From contig NZ_JAIOAO010000001.1 in the NCBI RefSeq assembly GCF_021190955.1, forward strand, positions 372,001 through 436,000: a stretch of DNA of 64,000 nucleotides. The letters run 5' to 3'. Shown here piece by piece: positions 52,831 to 61,953 of this stretch (positions are counted from its first letter, which is position 1; each line of letters starts with the position of its first letter). The notes under the pieces are model-generated. The model was not told the DNA's origin, searched no databases, and saw nothing but the letters and a program-made list of their open reading frames with translations. The DNA is from Parachryseolinea silvisoli (lineage in GTDB: Bacteria > Bacteroidota > Bacteroidia > Cytophagales > Cyclobacteriaceae). Made by a program: the position numbers and the translations under genes.

Positions 52831-53649
52831 TTATACCTGTTGCCGGGCAAACACCCGCACCGCGGCGATGGTCAGAAAGTAGGCCGCCACACCCGCAATA
52901 AGAAGGCCCAGCAGGAAGTCGGTAACATACATGAAATTCTGTTGCCAGGAAAAGAAGGAGAATATAAACATGGGAATCTTCCACAATGCCAGCCACATAA
53001 AAACGATCATGGCCACCATCATCACGATGCGCCTGGCGCCGGTCACTTCCCCATCGGTCGATGGAAGCATTTGGGACACCACGGGGCCAATGTTGATGAC
53101 AAGGAAAACAACGAGCAGTATCAGGAAAGCAATCATTACGGCACTATTTCCTTGCAGGATCTGCTGTGTTTGAGCGGCAAACGCTTCATGACTGACCTGG
53201 CTTGTAAACATGGCGCGTGCTCCATCGATTATATAATTAAACAATGCGCCCATCGGGGGCACGGCAGATGTTGTGATGCCGATGATGTAGGTAGCCAAAA
53301 AAAGTACGACAATAGTGACCGGGGAAACCAGTAGAAAAACGACCCTTAAATAGCCTGGCTTATTAAAGAAAGCATACGGCTGGTCTTCAGGGGCAATCTG
53401 GCTGCGTTCCTCCGCGTTGGCAGCCATACCCAGGGGTTTAATATAACTGCCTAAAGGGAGCCACCCCAGACTAAAATCGATTCCCGCGACTTTGGCGCGG
53501 TGAATACTGAAGCCTGATGTAAAGAAAACCGAAAACTCCATAATCCTGATGTTGTAAAGCCGGCATAGCACACAATAGAAAACGTTGCTGCCATAGATAG
53601 CGGTTATGGTCAGCGCGCCAAGGATAAAAGCGTTATAGTTAAAGTTCAT
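52831..53649 (-). CDS. Site-2-protease-like membrane protein lacking the HExxH motif
   Basis: This 272-residue integral membrane protein has about five membrane segments. The segment GIDFSLGWLPLGSYIKPLG is very close to the conserved stretch that follows the first zinc-binding helix in RseP/M50 proteases. A residue pattern corresponding to the next region, FFNKPGYLRVVFLLVSP, is also present. However, the first helix contains no HExxH, and the expected asparagine/aspartate metal site is not visible, so it would be inactive as a metalloprotease. The family assignment is by pattern only; it could be a pseudo-protease or an unrelated membrane protein. Confidence 0.5.
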   Translation of the reverse strand: MNFNYNAFILGALTITAIYGSNVFYCVLCRLYNIRIMEFSVFFTSGFSIHRAKVAGIDFSLGWLPLGSYIKPLGMAANAEERSQIAPEDQPYAFFNKPGYLRVVFLLVSPVTIVVLFLATYIIGITTSAVPPMGALFNYIIDGARAMFTSQVSHEAFAAQTQQILQGNSAVMIAFLILLVVFLVINIGPVVSQMLPSTDGEVTGARRIVMMVAMIVFMWLALWKIPMFIFSFFSWQQNFMYVTDFLLGLLIAGVAAYFLTIAAVRVFARQQV

Positions 53650-53969
53650 GCGGGGTTAGGTGTCTCGATAGCACAATAATATCAAAAAAACGTCCACAGT
53701 TACCGGGGTATGTAAGTTTAACGCAAAGGCTGAAGTTTTTAAACGTGAGGGTACTACGCCAGTGCCTTTAACGCTGCAAATTACACTGGCAATGGTAGGG
53801 CGGTCGCCAATGTTAAAGCATGTAGGATTTCTTGCCTTTTCCGATCCCGGTATAAGCTGTGCTCAGGATCTACCCCGAAAATAATTTGACTACAACAAAT
53901 ACCAATTCGGATACATTTCATCGGACGACAATCAAGAATTTCGTACTTGAAATTTAAGCCCGTGCAATA
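53650..53969. other. Intergenic region holding the first 66-bp upstream element
   Basis: About 320 bases without a gene lie between divergent genes. The right end carries copy one of the 66-bp element (53888-53953). Base composition changes here from mixed to AT-rich, which may mark the left edge of an acquired segment. Confidence 0.6.
53888..53953 (+). repeat. 66-bp upstream element, copy 1
   Basis: This segment aligns without gaps to 54791-54856 with 53 of 66 identical bases. It ends 16 bases before the first aldo/keto reductase start. It contains TTGAC followed after 20 bases by TACATTTC, close to a Bacteroidota -7 element (TAnnTTTG), and a shared block ACAATCA-GAATTT-GTACTTGA. It is a probable promoter/operator. 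Confidence 0.7.
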
Positions 53970-54773
53970 ATGGAAAATGTAACATTAAACAACGGAGTAA
54001 AAATGCCGCTACTTGGTTTTGGTACTTACTTGCTTCGAGACGGTTTAGAGTGTGAGCAGTCTGTGCTAAATGCTTTAAATATTGGCTACAGACTGCTAGA
54101 CACGGCTGCGGCATACTATAATGAGGAATCCGTTGGCAGAGCGATTAAAAAAAGTAATGTCAAACGAGAAGAAATTTTTGTGACAACAAAATTTCTTCCA
54201 GCAGATATCGGGTACGAAAAAGCAAAGCGTGCCTTTGAAGCATCGCTAAAAAAATTAGGTCTTGACTATATTGATCTATACTTGATTCATCTTCCGCAGG
54301 GAGACGTAAATTCTTCCTGGACAGCAATGGAAGAATTACATAGAGAAGGTAAAATAAGGGCGATAGGTGTGAGCAATTTCAATCTAAATCAGATTCAGAA
54401 TTTAGTAAAGCAGCATAGTGTGATACCCGCAGTCAATCAAGTGGAAACACATCCGTTTTCACAAAAAACAGAAATGCAGAAAATTATGAAATCTCAGGGC
54501 ATTCAGTTGGAGTCGTGGGCGCCTTTTGCTCAGGGTAAAAACAATCTTTTTAATAATGAGCTTTTAAAAGCACTTTCAATAAAATATAATAAGAGTATCG
54601 CCCAGGTGGTTCTGCGATGGTTAATTCAAAAAGAAGTCGTGGTTATTCCGAAATCAGCAAACGTAAAAAGGATAACTGAAAATTTTAATGTATTTGACCT
54701 TGAGTTGTCTGCCGGTGACATGGCAACTATCAAATCGTTGGACAAAGGTAGTGGTCTAATTTATAGCGTTTGA
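53970..54773 (+). CDS. Aldo/keto reductase (AKR5-like)
   Basis: This 267-residue enzyme has the NADPH aldo/keto reductase tetrad: the Asp in RLLDTAAAYYNE, the Tyr in the same motif, the Lys in VTTKFLP and the His in YLIHLPQG. The LESWAPFAQG and VIPKSANVKRI segments are typical of the AKR5 (2,5-diketo-D-gluconate reductase) group. Its codon use is AT-rich compared with the genes before 53 kb. It begins a three-gene plus-strand cluster with another aldo/keto reductase and an AraC regulator. Confidence 0.93.
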   Translation: MENVTLNNGVKMPLLGFGTYLLRDGLECEQSVLNALNIGYRLLDTAAAYYNEESVGRAIKKSNVKREEIFVTTKFLPADIGYEKAKRAFEASLKKLGLDYIDLYLIHLPQGDVNSSWTAMEELHREGKIRAIGVSNFNLNQIQNLVKQHSVIPAVNQVETHPFSQKTEMQKIMKSQGIQLESWAPFAQGKNNLFNNELLKALSIKYNKSIAQVVLRWLIQKEVVVIPKSANVKRITENFNVFDLELSAGDMATIKSLDKGSGLIYSV

Positions 54774-55868
<1,095 letters not shown>

Positions 55869-55992
55869 CCGCTACAGGTGCAAGCAGTAAAATGGCTGTA
55901 ATTTATGCAATAAGCTAACCAAACGATGTTGAAATTGGCGACATTGCTATTCTTCCGTCAAGACAAAATTGATTAAATTCGTAACAGAAAAA

Positions 55993-56907
55993 ATGCAGCA
56001 AAAGTCAGACATACATCACATTGAAAGTATATCGCAGCTTGCGCGGGAATTGGGACTTCCTGCGCCTTTGCACCCATTGGTTACATTGGTTGATTACAAT
56101 AATGTTTTGATTGAAATGTTTCCAAGAGGCCAAAAAGTAAGTCTTGATTTTTACAAAGTTTCTTTTAAGCCTACATTTAAAGGCCAAATAAAATACGGAC
56201 AAGGATATTATGATTTTGAAGAAGGTGGATTAGCATTTCTGAAACCTAAGCAAATTGTTTTTCCACCAGAAGACAGAGAAAGCTATGAAGGTATAGCTTT
56301 GTATTTTCATTCTGATTTTATACGAAATTATACATTGGGAAATACAATAAACCAATATGGCTTTTTCTCTTACGATGTTTCGGAAGCCTTATTTTTATCT
56401 GCAAAAGAAAAAGAAATTATAGCCAACTTATTTACATCAATAGCCAATGAATTAGACAATAACATTGACAGTTTCAGCCAGGATGTTTTGGTGTCGCAAA
56501 TAGAATTGTTATTGAATTACAGCAATCGTTTTTACAATAGGCAATTTATCACGAGGAAAGCAATCAATCACGACATCATAACTTCTTTGGACAAACTTTT
56601 AAACAACTATTTTGAAGAAGAAACCAGTTTGAAAAACGGTTTTCCGTCCGTAAAATATATTAGCACGAAATTAAAATTATCGCAACGCTATTTAAGCGAT
56701 ATGTTGCGTTCATTAACAGGATTGAACACACAACAATACATTCAGAACGCAATCATAGAAAAAGCCAAAGAAAAATTATCAACGACAAGTCTATCAATAA
56801 GCGAAATTGCTTATGAATTAGGCTTTGAACATTCACAGTCATTCAGCAAACTTTTCAAAACAAAAACAAAACTTTCTCCCTTGGAGTTCAGGCAATCATT
56901 TAACTAA
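55993..56907 (+). CDS. AraC-family regulator of the aldo/keto reductase cluster
   Basis: This 304-residue regulator has an N-terminal sensor with YGQGYYDFEEGG and a C-terminal AraC domain (ISEIAYELGFEHSQSFSKLFKTKTK). It is paralogous to the 45-kb AraC regulator and shares long identical stretches with it. The ATG at 55993 was chosen over a TTG eight codons upstream. The gene follows the second reductase gene on the same strand, and the probable binding sites are the two 66-bp elements. Confidence 0.92.
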   Translation: MQQKSDIHHIESISQLARELGLPAPLHPLVTLVDYNNVLIEMFPRGQKVSLDFYKVSFKPTFKGQIKYGQGYYDFEEGGLAFLKPKQIVFPPEDRESYEGIALYFHSDFIRNYTLGNTINQYGFFSYDVSEALFLSAKEKEIIANLFTSIANELDNNIDSFSQDVLVSQIELLLNYSNRFYNRQFITRKAINHDIITSLDKLLNNYFEEETSLKNGFPSVKYISTKLKLSQRYLSDMLRSLTGLNTQQYIQNAIIEKAKEKLSTTSLSISEIAYELGFEHSQSFSKLFKTKTKLSPLEFRQSFN

Positions 56908-57062
56908 CACTTTTAGAGCGGTTTTAAAAGTTTCAATAGAAGGATATTGATTGTTGTAGTTGTATATTCAACCTTAGCTGATTGCTGATATTCTTGGTAT
57001 AGATTGCTGCCGTTACATGACGGCCTGGTAAATGCTATTCAACTATATACCGATGGCACCTC

Positions 57063-58289
57063 TCAAGGCAGATCGATTTTATGCAAAGAGCCTCCCGTGC
57101 CATAGATATAATTTTCGTAAAACCCGATAGTTCCATACTCGTATTTCCCAACATCCAGGGAACGCGTAACGCCTTTCTTGGTCTCCATGTCATAGATCCA
57201 GAGGTCATTGCCTTTCATGGATCGTGTATCTCGCAGTTCGACGATCAGGTACTTTTTATAAAAGGAAGCGGAGTAGGCGTTATACCCTGCAATCGGGGTT
57301 ATCATCGTCTTAAATGTATTTCCATCCTCAGAAAAGAGCACCTTGTTATTAGCCGTGGTAATGGCGATACGGGTTCCGTCGAACGCCACGCCGGTAAGAA
57401 AGATAGTCGTGTCCACGATGGTCTTTGTCCATTTGTCATTTTCCAGGGTGAATAGGTTACCTCTTTGCGTGATGGCTATAGCTTTAGTTCCATGTTGCTT
57501 TAGCTTGATGAACTTGTCACCATCCAGGGTGGCGATGGTCGTGTCTGGCGTGGTGCCGTGCTGCAACTTCATTAACGTTTTATCTGCAATGATGTAACGC
57601 ACAGAATCGTTTTCGATATAAGCCCCTTGTACTGGCCCGTTATATTTTATATCAGAATGTGGTTTCCACGTTTTGCCGGAATCGTGGCTGACGTCAACCC
57701 CACGATACTCATCAAAATAGTACAACTTTCCCTGGTGTTCGTTGAGCTCCGGCCAGCCATTTCTGTTTCCGGATTTTACCCTGGTAAAGGTGCTTGCCTT
57801 GTCATCGCTAAAGAAAATGTTTCCATAGTTGTCGGCTATAACCATTGATTTGGTATCTGTCCAAAAGGAGGACACGGAATTGTAAGTGGCGCCATTGAGG
57901 ACTTTCCAGTATTTTCCGCTACGGCCAGCCAGCAATATATAGGGGGAACGATCGTCAGTTGTGCCTACATAAGCCGTATCTCCAAGCGGCGAGCGAGCCA
58001 GGAAATAGTTGCCCATGCGGCCATCCAATCGTATTTTTTTTAATGGGGGGACCGATTCAGCGGACTCAACGCCCGTGGCTATTTTTTTGACCCAGGTCTT
58101 CCCGCCGTCGGTGGTGGTAATGATCTCCTTTCCCCACCTGGTTTCCGCGGAACCTTTCAGGGCTGTTTTAAATTCCACTTTTTCCCAGTGATGATAGCCG
58201 GTCTTCGGTAAGATTCTTGTAATGGATTGACTGTGAGCAGCTACGGCCGTTAGCCCGAGTGCCAAACAAGACAATACGAACTTTTTCAT
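57063..58289 (-). CDS. Exported beta-propeller (BNR-repeat-like) protein, function unknown
   Basis: This 408-residue protein has a clear signal peptide (MKKFVLSCLALGLTAVAAHS) and several Asp-box-like motifs such as TTTDGGKTW, SHDSGKTW and FSEDGNTF spaced through the sequence. Such repeats form sialidase/BNR-type propellers. No catalytic residues are recognised. The ATG at 58289 starts the signal peptide. I do not recognise a specific function; it may be a lectin- or sortilin-like binding protein. Confidence 0.7.
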   Translation of the reverse strand: MKKFVLSCLALGLTAVAAHSQSITRILPKTGYHHWEKVEFKTALKGSAETRWGKEIITTTDGGKTWVKKIATGVESAESVPPLKKIRLDGRMGNYFLARSPLGDTAYVGTTDDRSPYILLAGRSGKYWKVLNGATYNSVSSFWTDTKSMVIADNYGNIFFSDDKASTFTRVKSGNRNGWPELNEHQGKLYYFDEYRGVDVSHDSGKTWKPHSDIKYNGPVQGAYIENDSVRYIIADKTLMKLQHGTTPDTTIATLDGDKFIKLKQHGTKAIAITQRGNLFTLENDKWTKTIVDTTIFLTGVAFDGTRIAITTANNKVLFSEDGNTFKTMITPIAGYNAYSASFYKKYLIVELRDTRSMKGNDLWIYDMETKKGVTRSLDVGKYEYGTIGFYENYIYGTGGSLHKIDLP

Positions 58290-58414
58290 GGTGGAATATA
58301 GGATTAATCTGGCGTTTTCAGGCGGCCGGGTGTCCTGGAACGCTGCCATCGCGTAACCGCGCAGTTTGGTCACCTCTGTTGAAGATCGCCTAGTATATAC
58401 GTCATGGCACTCAG

Positions 58415-58488
58415 GCTGACGCTGATCCCTTGGGGTGGGCCGGCAAAATCTCGAACCCGTTAGTGGCGGATTTGAAGTTGTTGTATCG
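58415..58488. repeat. Direct repeat flanking the hip/retron island, copy 1
   Basis: The block GCTGACGCTGATCCC (58415-58429) and the 57-bp segment 58432-58488 recur at 61954-61968 and 62122-62178. The 57-bp part has 48 identical bases of 57. In this copy the two parts are only two bases apart. Confidence 0.75.
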
Positions 58489-58604
58489 GGTGATTAACAA
58501 AAAACAGTTCATTTAAAGGCCGCGCGGCGTATTTTGTTCATATAATGGTTTGAAAAAGGAGGCTGAGGCCTCTTATGTATTAGCAGCGAACATAGCAATG
58601 AGCT

Positions 58605-58626
58605 AATATTCCCGATCAGGAATATT
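58605..58626. promoter_or_regulatory. Hip operator 1
   Basis: AATATTCC and GGAATATT form an eight-base inverted repeat around a CGATCA centre. It resembles the two other palindromes before hipB (GATC centre flanked by CC/GG). Confidence 0.7.
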
Positions 58627-58657
58627 TTCGTTTGAGCCGAAAGTTTAGACGAAAAAA

Positions 58658-58671
58658 TTACCGATCGGTAA
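58658..58671. promoter_or_regulatory. Hip operator 2
   Basis: TTACCGATCGGTAA is a perfect 14-base palindrome with the same GATC centre as operators 1 and 3. HipB repressors bind a pair or more of such dyads and control hipBA expression. Confidence 0.72.
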
Positions 58672-58705
58672 CATTTTCTCTATAATTCGCGTTTTAAAAG
58701 GTAAT

Positions 58706-58721
58706 ATTACCGATCGGGAAT
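58706..58721. promoter_or_regulatory. Hip operator 3, at the start codon
   Basis: ATTACC GATC GGGAAT is a palindrome with one mismatch that ends three bases before the hipB ATG. Binding here would block transcription and the ribosome site. Confidence 0.65.
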
Positions 58722-58724
58722 AAT

Positions 58725-58943
58725 ATGACTACAGAATTAACTGCTGAGGCAATCGGAAATCTGGTGAAAAATACGCGTAAAAATCTGGGAATCAACCAAA
58801 AAGACTTAGCACTCAGCGCCGGAACCGGCCTACGGTTTATTATCGATCTCGAAGGAGGGAAACCAACATGCCAATTGGGTAAAGTGCTGACTGTTTTAAA
58901 GACACTCGGCATTACGGCTCAATTGATTCCACCACTTTCATAA
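58725..58943 (+). CDS. hipB: HipB-like antitoxin/repressor (XRE)
   Basis: This 72-residue helix-turn-helix protein of the Y4mF/HipB type has the GNLVKNTRKNLGINQKDLALSAGTGLRFIIDLE region. It is encoded 12 bases upstream of the HipA-domain kinase gene. As antitoxin it would bind and silence HipA and repress the operon through the three GATC-centred palindromes upstream. Confidence 0.9.
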   Translation: MTTELTAEAIGNLVKNTRKNLGINQKDLALSAGTGLRFIIDLEGGKPTCQLGKVLTVLKTLGITAQLIPPLS

Positions 58944-58955
58944 TAAGCGCTTCTA

Positions 58956-60215
58956 ATGACTGGAACACTTAACGTATACCTGTATACAATTTTAATAGGT
59001 CATTTAACGCAAGACGAGCACGGTCAGACATTGTTTGAATACACACGCGAATGGCTTGCGAACGCAAACGCCATACCGCTCTCGTTGAGTTTGCCATTGC
59101 AAGAGGGAAAATTCGGGGAAAAACAATGCAAACCGTTTTTTGCCGGCGTGTTACCCGATATCGCTAAACGTAAACTTATTGCACAAAATCTAGGCATAAG
59201 CACAAACAACGACTTTGCCATGTTGGCACAAATTGGTGGTGAATGTGCCGGTGCAGTTACATTTACGATGAAGGATGCAGCGTTGGCTTCCGCAGAAGAC
59301 TACAAGCCGCTATCTACAGCAGCATTAGAGAAAATTCTGATGGATTTGCCCCGACGTCCGCTTATGGCCGGTGAAAATGGTGTGAGGCTTTCGTTGGCAG
59401 GTGCACAAGATAAAATTGCTATCTATAAAATGGACGACGACTTTTTTCTTCCGTTAGAGAACGCACCTAGTTCGCATATCATTAAACCGGACATCGAACA
59501 ATATAAAGGAATTGCCTTCAACGAGGCATTTTGTATGACCCTTGCTGCCCGCATAGGCCTTCCCGTAGCAAATGTCGAAGTAAAAAAAGCTGGTGAGATT
59601 GATTACTTACTCATCGAACGCTATGACCGAACTAAGGAAATAGACGTACTTAGCCAATTACGTCGGATTCACCAAGAAGACTTTTGTCAGGCCATGGGAA
59701 TCGTTGCGGAAAGAAAGTATCAGATTGAGGGGGGACCATCAATAAAGGACTGCTTTGAGTTAGTCAGAAAAGTTTCGAGTATACCGGTATTGGATTTGAA
59801 TCATTTACTCGATGCCATAATTTTTAATTTTTTGATCGGAAACCATGACGCTCATGGCAAGAATTTCTCACTACTATATCGGATGCCAAATGCTGCGACG
59901 CCCTCACCTGGAAAAGTACGCCTGGCACCTTTATACGACTTGATTTGCACATATGTGTATCCCGATCTAAGTAAAAGAATGGCCATGAATATTGGCAAAG
60001 CACATGAACTCGACGAAGTCGATCCACGACAATTCGAAAGGCTGGCCGACGATATTCAGTTCACGAAATCCCTAGTTAAAAAAAAGGTGACAGATCAGGC
60101 GAAGAAAGTATTAGAACATCTTGACCTGATCGAGTTACATCACCCCATTATAAGCGAAGTTCGACAATTCATTAGCAATCACTGTGATAATGTATTGAGA
60201 CGATTCTCAGCTTAA
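58956..60215 (+). CDS. hipA: HipA-family serine/threonine kinase toxin
   Basis: This 419-residue kinase has the HipA N-terminal coupling domain and C-terminal kinase core. The LAGAQDK motif (residues 147-153), the ERYDR segment (221-225), the catalytic GNHDAHGKNFS (295-305, with Asp298) and the APLYDL metal segment (324-329) are all intact. HipA toxins phosphorylate glutamyl-tRNA synthetase in E. coli and cause growth arrest and persistence; related HipT or HipA-like kinases target other synthetases. It is predicted active, so a functional antitoxin is expected. Confidence 0.92.
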   Translation: MTGTLNVYLYTILIGHLTQDEHGQTLFEYTREWLANANAIPLSLSLPLQEGKFGEKQCKPFFAGVLPDIAKRKLIAQNLGISTNNDFAMLAQIGGECAGAVTFTMKDAALASAEDYKPLSTAALEKILMDLPRRPLMAGENGVRLSLAGAQDKIAIYKMDDDFFLPLENAPSSHIIKPDIEQYKGIAFNEAFCMTLAARIGLPVANVEVKKAGEIDYLLIERYDRTKEIDVLSQLRRIHQEDFCQAMGIVAERKYQIEGGPSIKDCFELVRKVSSIPVLDLNHLLDAIIFNFLIGNHDAHGKNFSLLYRMPNAATPSPGKVRLAPLYDLICTYVYPDLSKRMAMNIGKAHELDEVDPRQFERLADDIQFTKSLVKKKVTDQAKKVLEHLDLIELHHPIISEVRQFISNHCDNVLRRFSA

Positions 60216-60499
60216 AGTAAAGTACCTGGCTATCCACAGATCTATTCCTTATTCTCGGGAAACGCTATCCATCTCGATTATGTTAACTATCAGCTTTATT
60301 TTATAATACCTAGAGATGTTTTGAGTCTCTTTAATAGGCCATCACTCTACATCTACGGATATATACAGTTAAATCAATGCAAGTATAAAATATTACGTCT
60401 ACTGAATATTTAATTCATTTTCACAAATACTCTAAATATTCATTATCTTACATCAGTAGTTCTTTGAAGGAATGGATTTCTGCTAAGTGGATACTCAAA
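60216..60499. other. AT-rich spacer between hipA and the retron leader
   Basis: About 280 AT-rich bases without a gene lie here, and the retron leader follows. No operator or terminator is obvious. The promoter for the retron unit is probably in the right half. Confidence 0.4.
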
Positions 60500-60657
60500 A
60501 TGTTAACGCGCAAATTGCGCCACCCAGTTGGGTTCGGAAGGCCGGACAACTGCTCATCACAGGAGCAGAAGAATAGGGGTGTGAACAAACGAAGACCGAT
60601 TATGAGTTAAGTAAAGCAGGTGTTTGCATCGGAGCAGGGCATAAGCCCGCTTTACTT
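60500..60657 (+). ncRNA. Structured leader, candidate retron msr/msd RNA
   Basis: This stretch is unusually rich in inverted repeats: GCGCAA/TTGCGC (60508-60520), CAGTTG/CAACTG around an inner CGG/CCG pair (60525-60552), CTGCTC/GAGCAG (60550-60568), GGGC/GCCC (60637-60648) and the perfect nine-base AAGTAAAGC/GCTTTACTT (60609-60657). Retron non-coding RNAs lie upstream of the reverse transcriptase gene and have this stem-loop style. A clear a1/a2 pair that would close the whole RNA was not found, so the exact limits are unknown; the end overlaps the possible start of a small ORF. Confidence 0.4.
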
Positions 60658-60658
60658 G

Positions 60659-60919
60659 ATGATCAAACAAGATCCAAGTCTTGATGAACTCACACGAGTA
60701 ATCAAGCGACTCCTACGGGAGAACCGGTTTTCGTTTTCGAAAGAAGAGAAAATCGCCTTAAATGAGTGTTTAAATCTCATACGGCGAACTGGGAACATTG
60801 AAAGCAAGGAAATTGCTCATCGTAGCAAGGGACTTGCTGTGAAAATCCTAGTCAATTTTTTTAGAGTCCTGTTAAGGATTTTGATGGAATTGAACACTTC
60901 TGACGACACCCCTATTTAA
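60659..60919 (+). CDS. Small helical ORF upstream of the retron reverse transcriptase
   Basis: An 86-residue predicted all-helical protein begins at the ATG at 60659 (MIKQDPSLDELTRV); the frame is open upstream to a GTG at 60620. No family is recognised. Its position between the structured leader and the reverse transcriptase is that of a retron accessory or effector gene. In-frame upstream, an ATG at 60602 is followed by AGT and a TAA stop before GTAAAGCAGGTG, so the N-terminus may be truncated by a nonsense codon. Translation start is uncertain. Confidence 0.55.
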   Translation: MIKQDPSLDELTRVIKRLLRENRFSFSKEEKIALNECLNLIRRTGNIESKEIAHRSKGLAVKILVNFFRVLLRILMELNTSDDTPI

Positions 60920-60956
60920 TGATTCAATGGAATAATGAGGAACTATATCTTTACAA

Positions 60957-61027
60957 CGTTAGGGCCAACAAAGCAAAGCTGGGTTCATTTTCTAGCTACT
61001 GAACCGAATATTATCACCTTACTAACG
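60957..61027 (+). ncRNA. Nested hairpin between the small ORF and reverse transcriptase
   Basis: The outer pair CGTTAG/CTAACG encloses GGTTCA/TGAACC (60982-60987 and 61000-61005). If the retron RNA lies directly before the reverse transcriptase gene, as in most retrons, this would be its msd-like stem. It is weaker than the upstream structured region, and a function is not established. Confidence 0.3.
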
Positions 61028-61086
61028 ACAAATATCCGGTGCTATTCTTAAAAGTATCTTTCCATCAATAAAAACTTTCCACGAAA

Positions 61087-61908
61087 ATGATAAGAAACAT
61101 TAAGCACTTGAAATATACCTTAAAGGTTTCTGAATCAGCTCTGTATGATGTCATCAACAATATTGATGATTACTATTACCGAAAAGAAGAAATAAAATAT
61201 TCAGCCGACGGAACGCCAAAACTGAGAAATGGTTTTTATAAGGTACGAGTACTCTATCCAAGCACTGGACTTTTAAAGGTAGTTCAGTCAAAAATCCTCG
61301 TCCGTATTTTACAAAAACTACCTAGCCGAAGCTATGTTCATGGTTCAACCAAAGGTCGTAGTAATATTACCAATGCCAAATCGCATCAAGGAAATAAGTA
61401 CTTCTTTACAACGGATATCAGTGGTTTTTTCCCTTACATAAGTCACAAGATGGTGTATGGCATGTTTTTATCAAATGGTTTTACAAATGAGACTGCGAGT
61501 ATTTTAACTAAATTGACCACATACAAAGGGCAGCTTCCGCAGGGCGCTCCAACTTCCCCAATGGTTGCTAACCTTGTTATGATAAAGACAGGTGATAAAA
61601 TTGCAAAATTGGCGGCGACCAACAATCTCACCTTTACTAGTTACATGGATGACATCACCTTATCTTCCGGAAAGTGTTTCAAAGAAAAAATACCACTTAT
61701 CATCGATTTACTAAACAGTAACGGATATAAAATTGCTCATAGCAAAACTCGTTATCGGACTAAGTTTCCTGTGGTTACAGGTGTTGTTGTCAAGAACAAT
61801 TATCTGGACTTACCTATTGCGTACAAAGACTCAGTAAATGACTCGTCAAAGTCAAAAGCTCAAGCAGATGGACTACGAGCTTACATTGATTTAGTATTAC
61901 GATCGTAA
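61087..61908 (+). CDS. Retron-type reverse transcriptase
   Basis: This 273-residue reverse transcriptase has the retron hallmarks: the NAxxH motif at residues 96-100 (NAKSH), the first catalytic aspartate in TTDISGFFPYI (Asp110), LPQGAPTSP (150-158), the catalytic YMDD (186-189) and the VTG motif (230-232). Typical retron enzymes have YADD; YMDD is a less common variant. Only about 40 residues follow the VTG motif, shorter than many relatives, so the thumb region may be reduced or the frame may be truncated. Retrons make multicopy single-stranded DNA and act as anti-phage systems. Confidence 0.9.
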   Translation: MIRNIKHLKYTLKVSESALYDVINNIDDYYYRKEEIKYSADGTPKLRNGFYKVRVLYPSTGLLKVVQSKILVRILQKLPSRSYVHGSTKGRSNITNAKSHQGNKYFFTTDISGFFPYISHKMVYGMFLSNGFTNETASILTKLTTYKGQLPQGAPTSPMVANLVMIKTGDKIAKLAATNNLTFTSYMDDITLSSGKCFKEKIPLIIDLLNSNGYKIAHSKTRYRTKFPVVTGVVVKNNYLDLPIAYKDSVNDSSKSKAQADGLRAYIDLVLRS

Positions 61909-61953
61909 TTCCCGTATTAGCGTTAGACGAGCTTCGGTTAGTGCAGGGGATTA

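Larger units (their letters stand above)
58290..58724. other. Boundary region with repeat copy 1 and hip operators
   Basis: About 435 bases without a gene carry the short block GCTGACGCTGATCCC, the 57-bp direct repeat copy 1 (58432-58488) and three palindromic operators before hipB. Composition is mixed at the left and AT-rich at the right. Confidence 0.65.

Noticed and set aside
58432-58488. tRNA-like GGTTCGA on the reverse strand in the flanking repeat
   Set aside because: The T-loop motif is present, but the five-base stem and acceptor arm do not pair, so it is not a tRNA gene.
61087-61908. Diversity-generating retroelement or group II intron reverse transcriptase
   Set aside because: The NAxxH and VTG motifs and the LPQGAPTSP block are retron features. 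No maturase domain and no template/variable repeat pair were seen.
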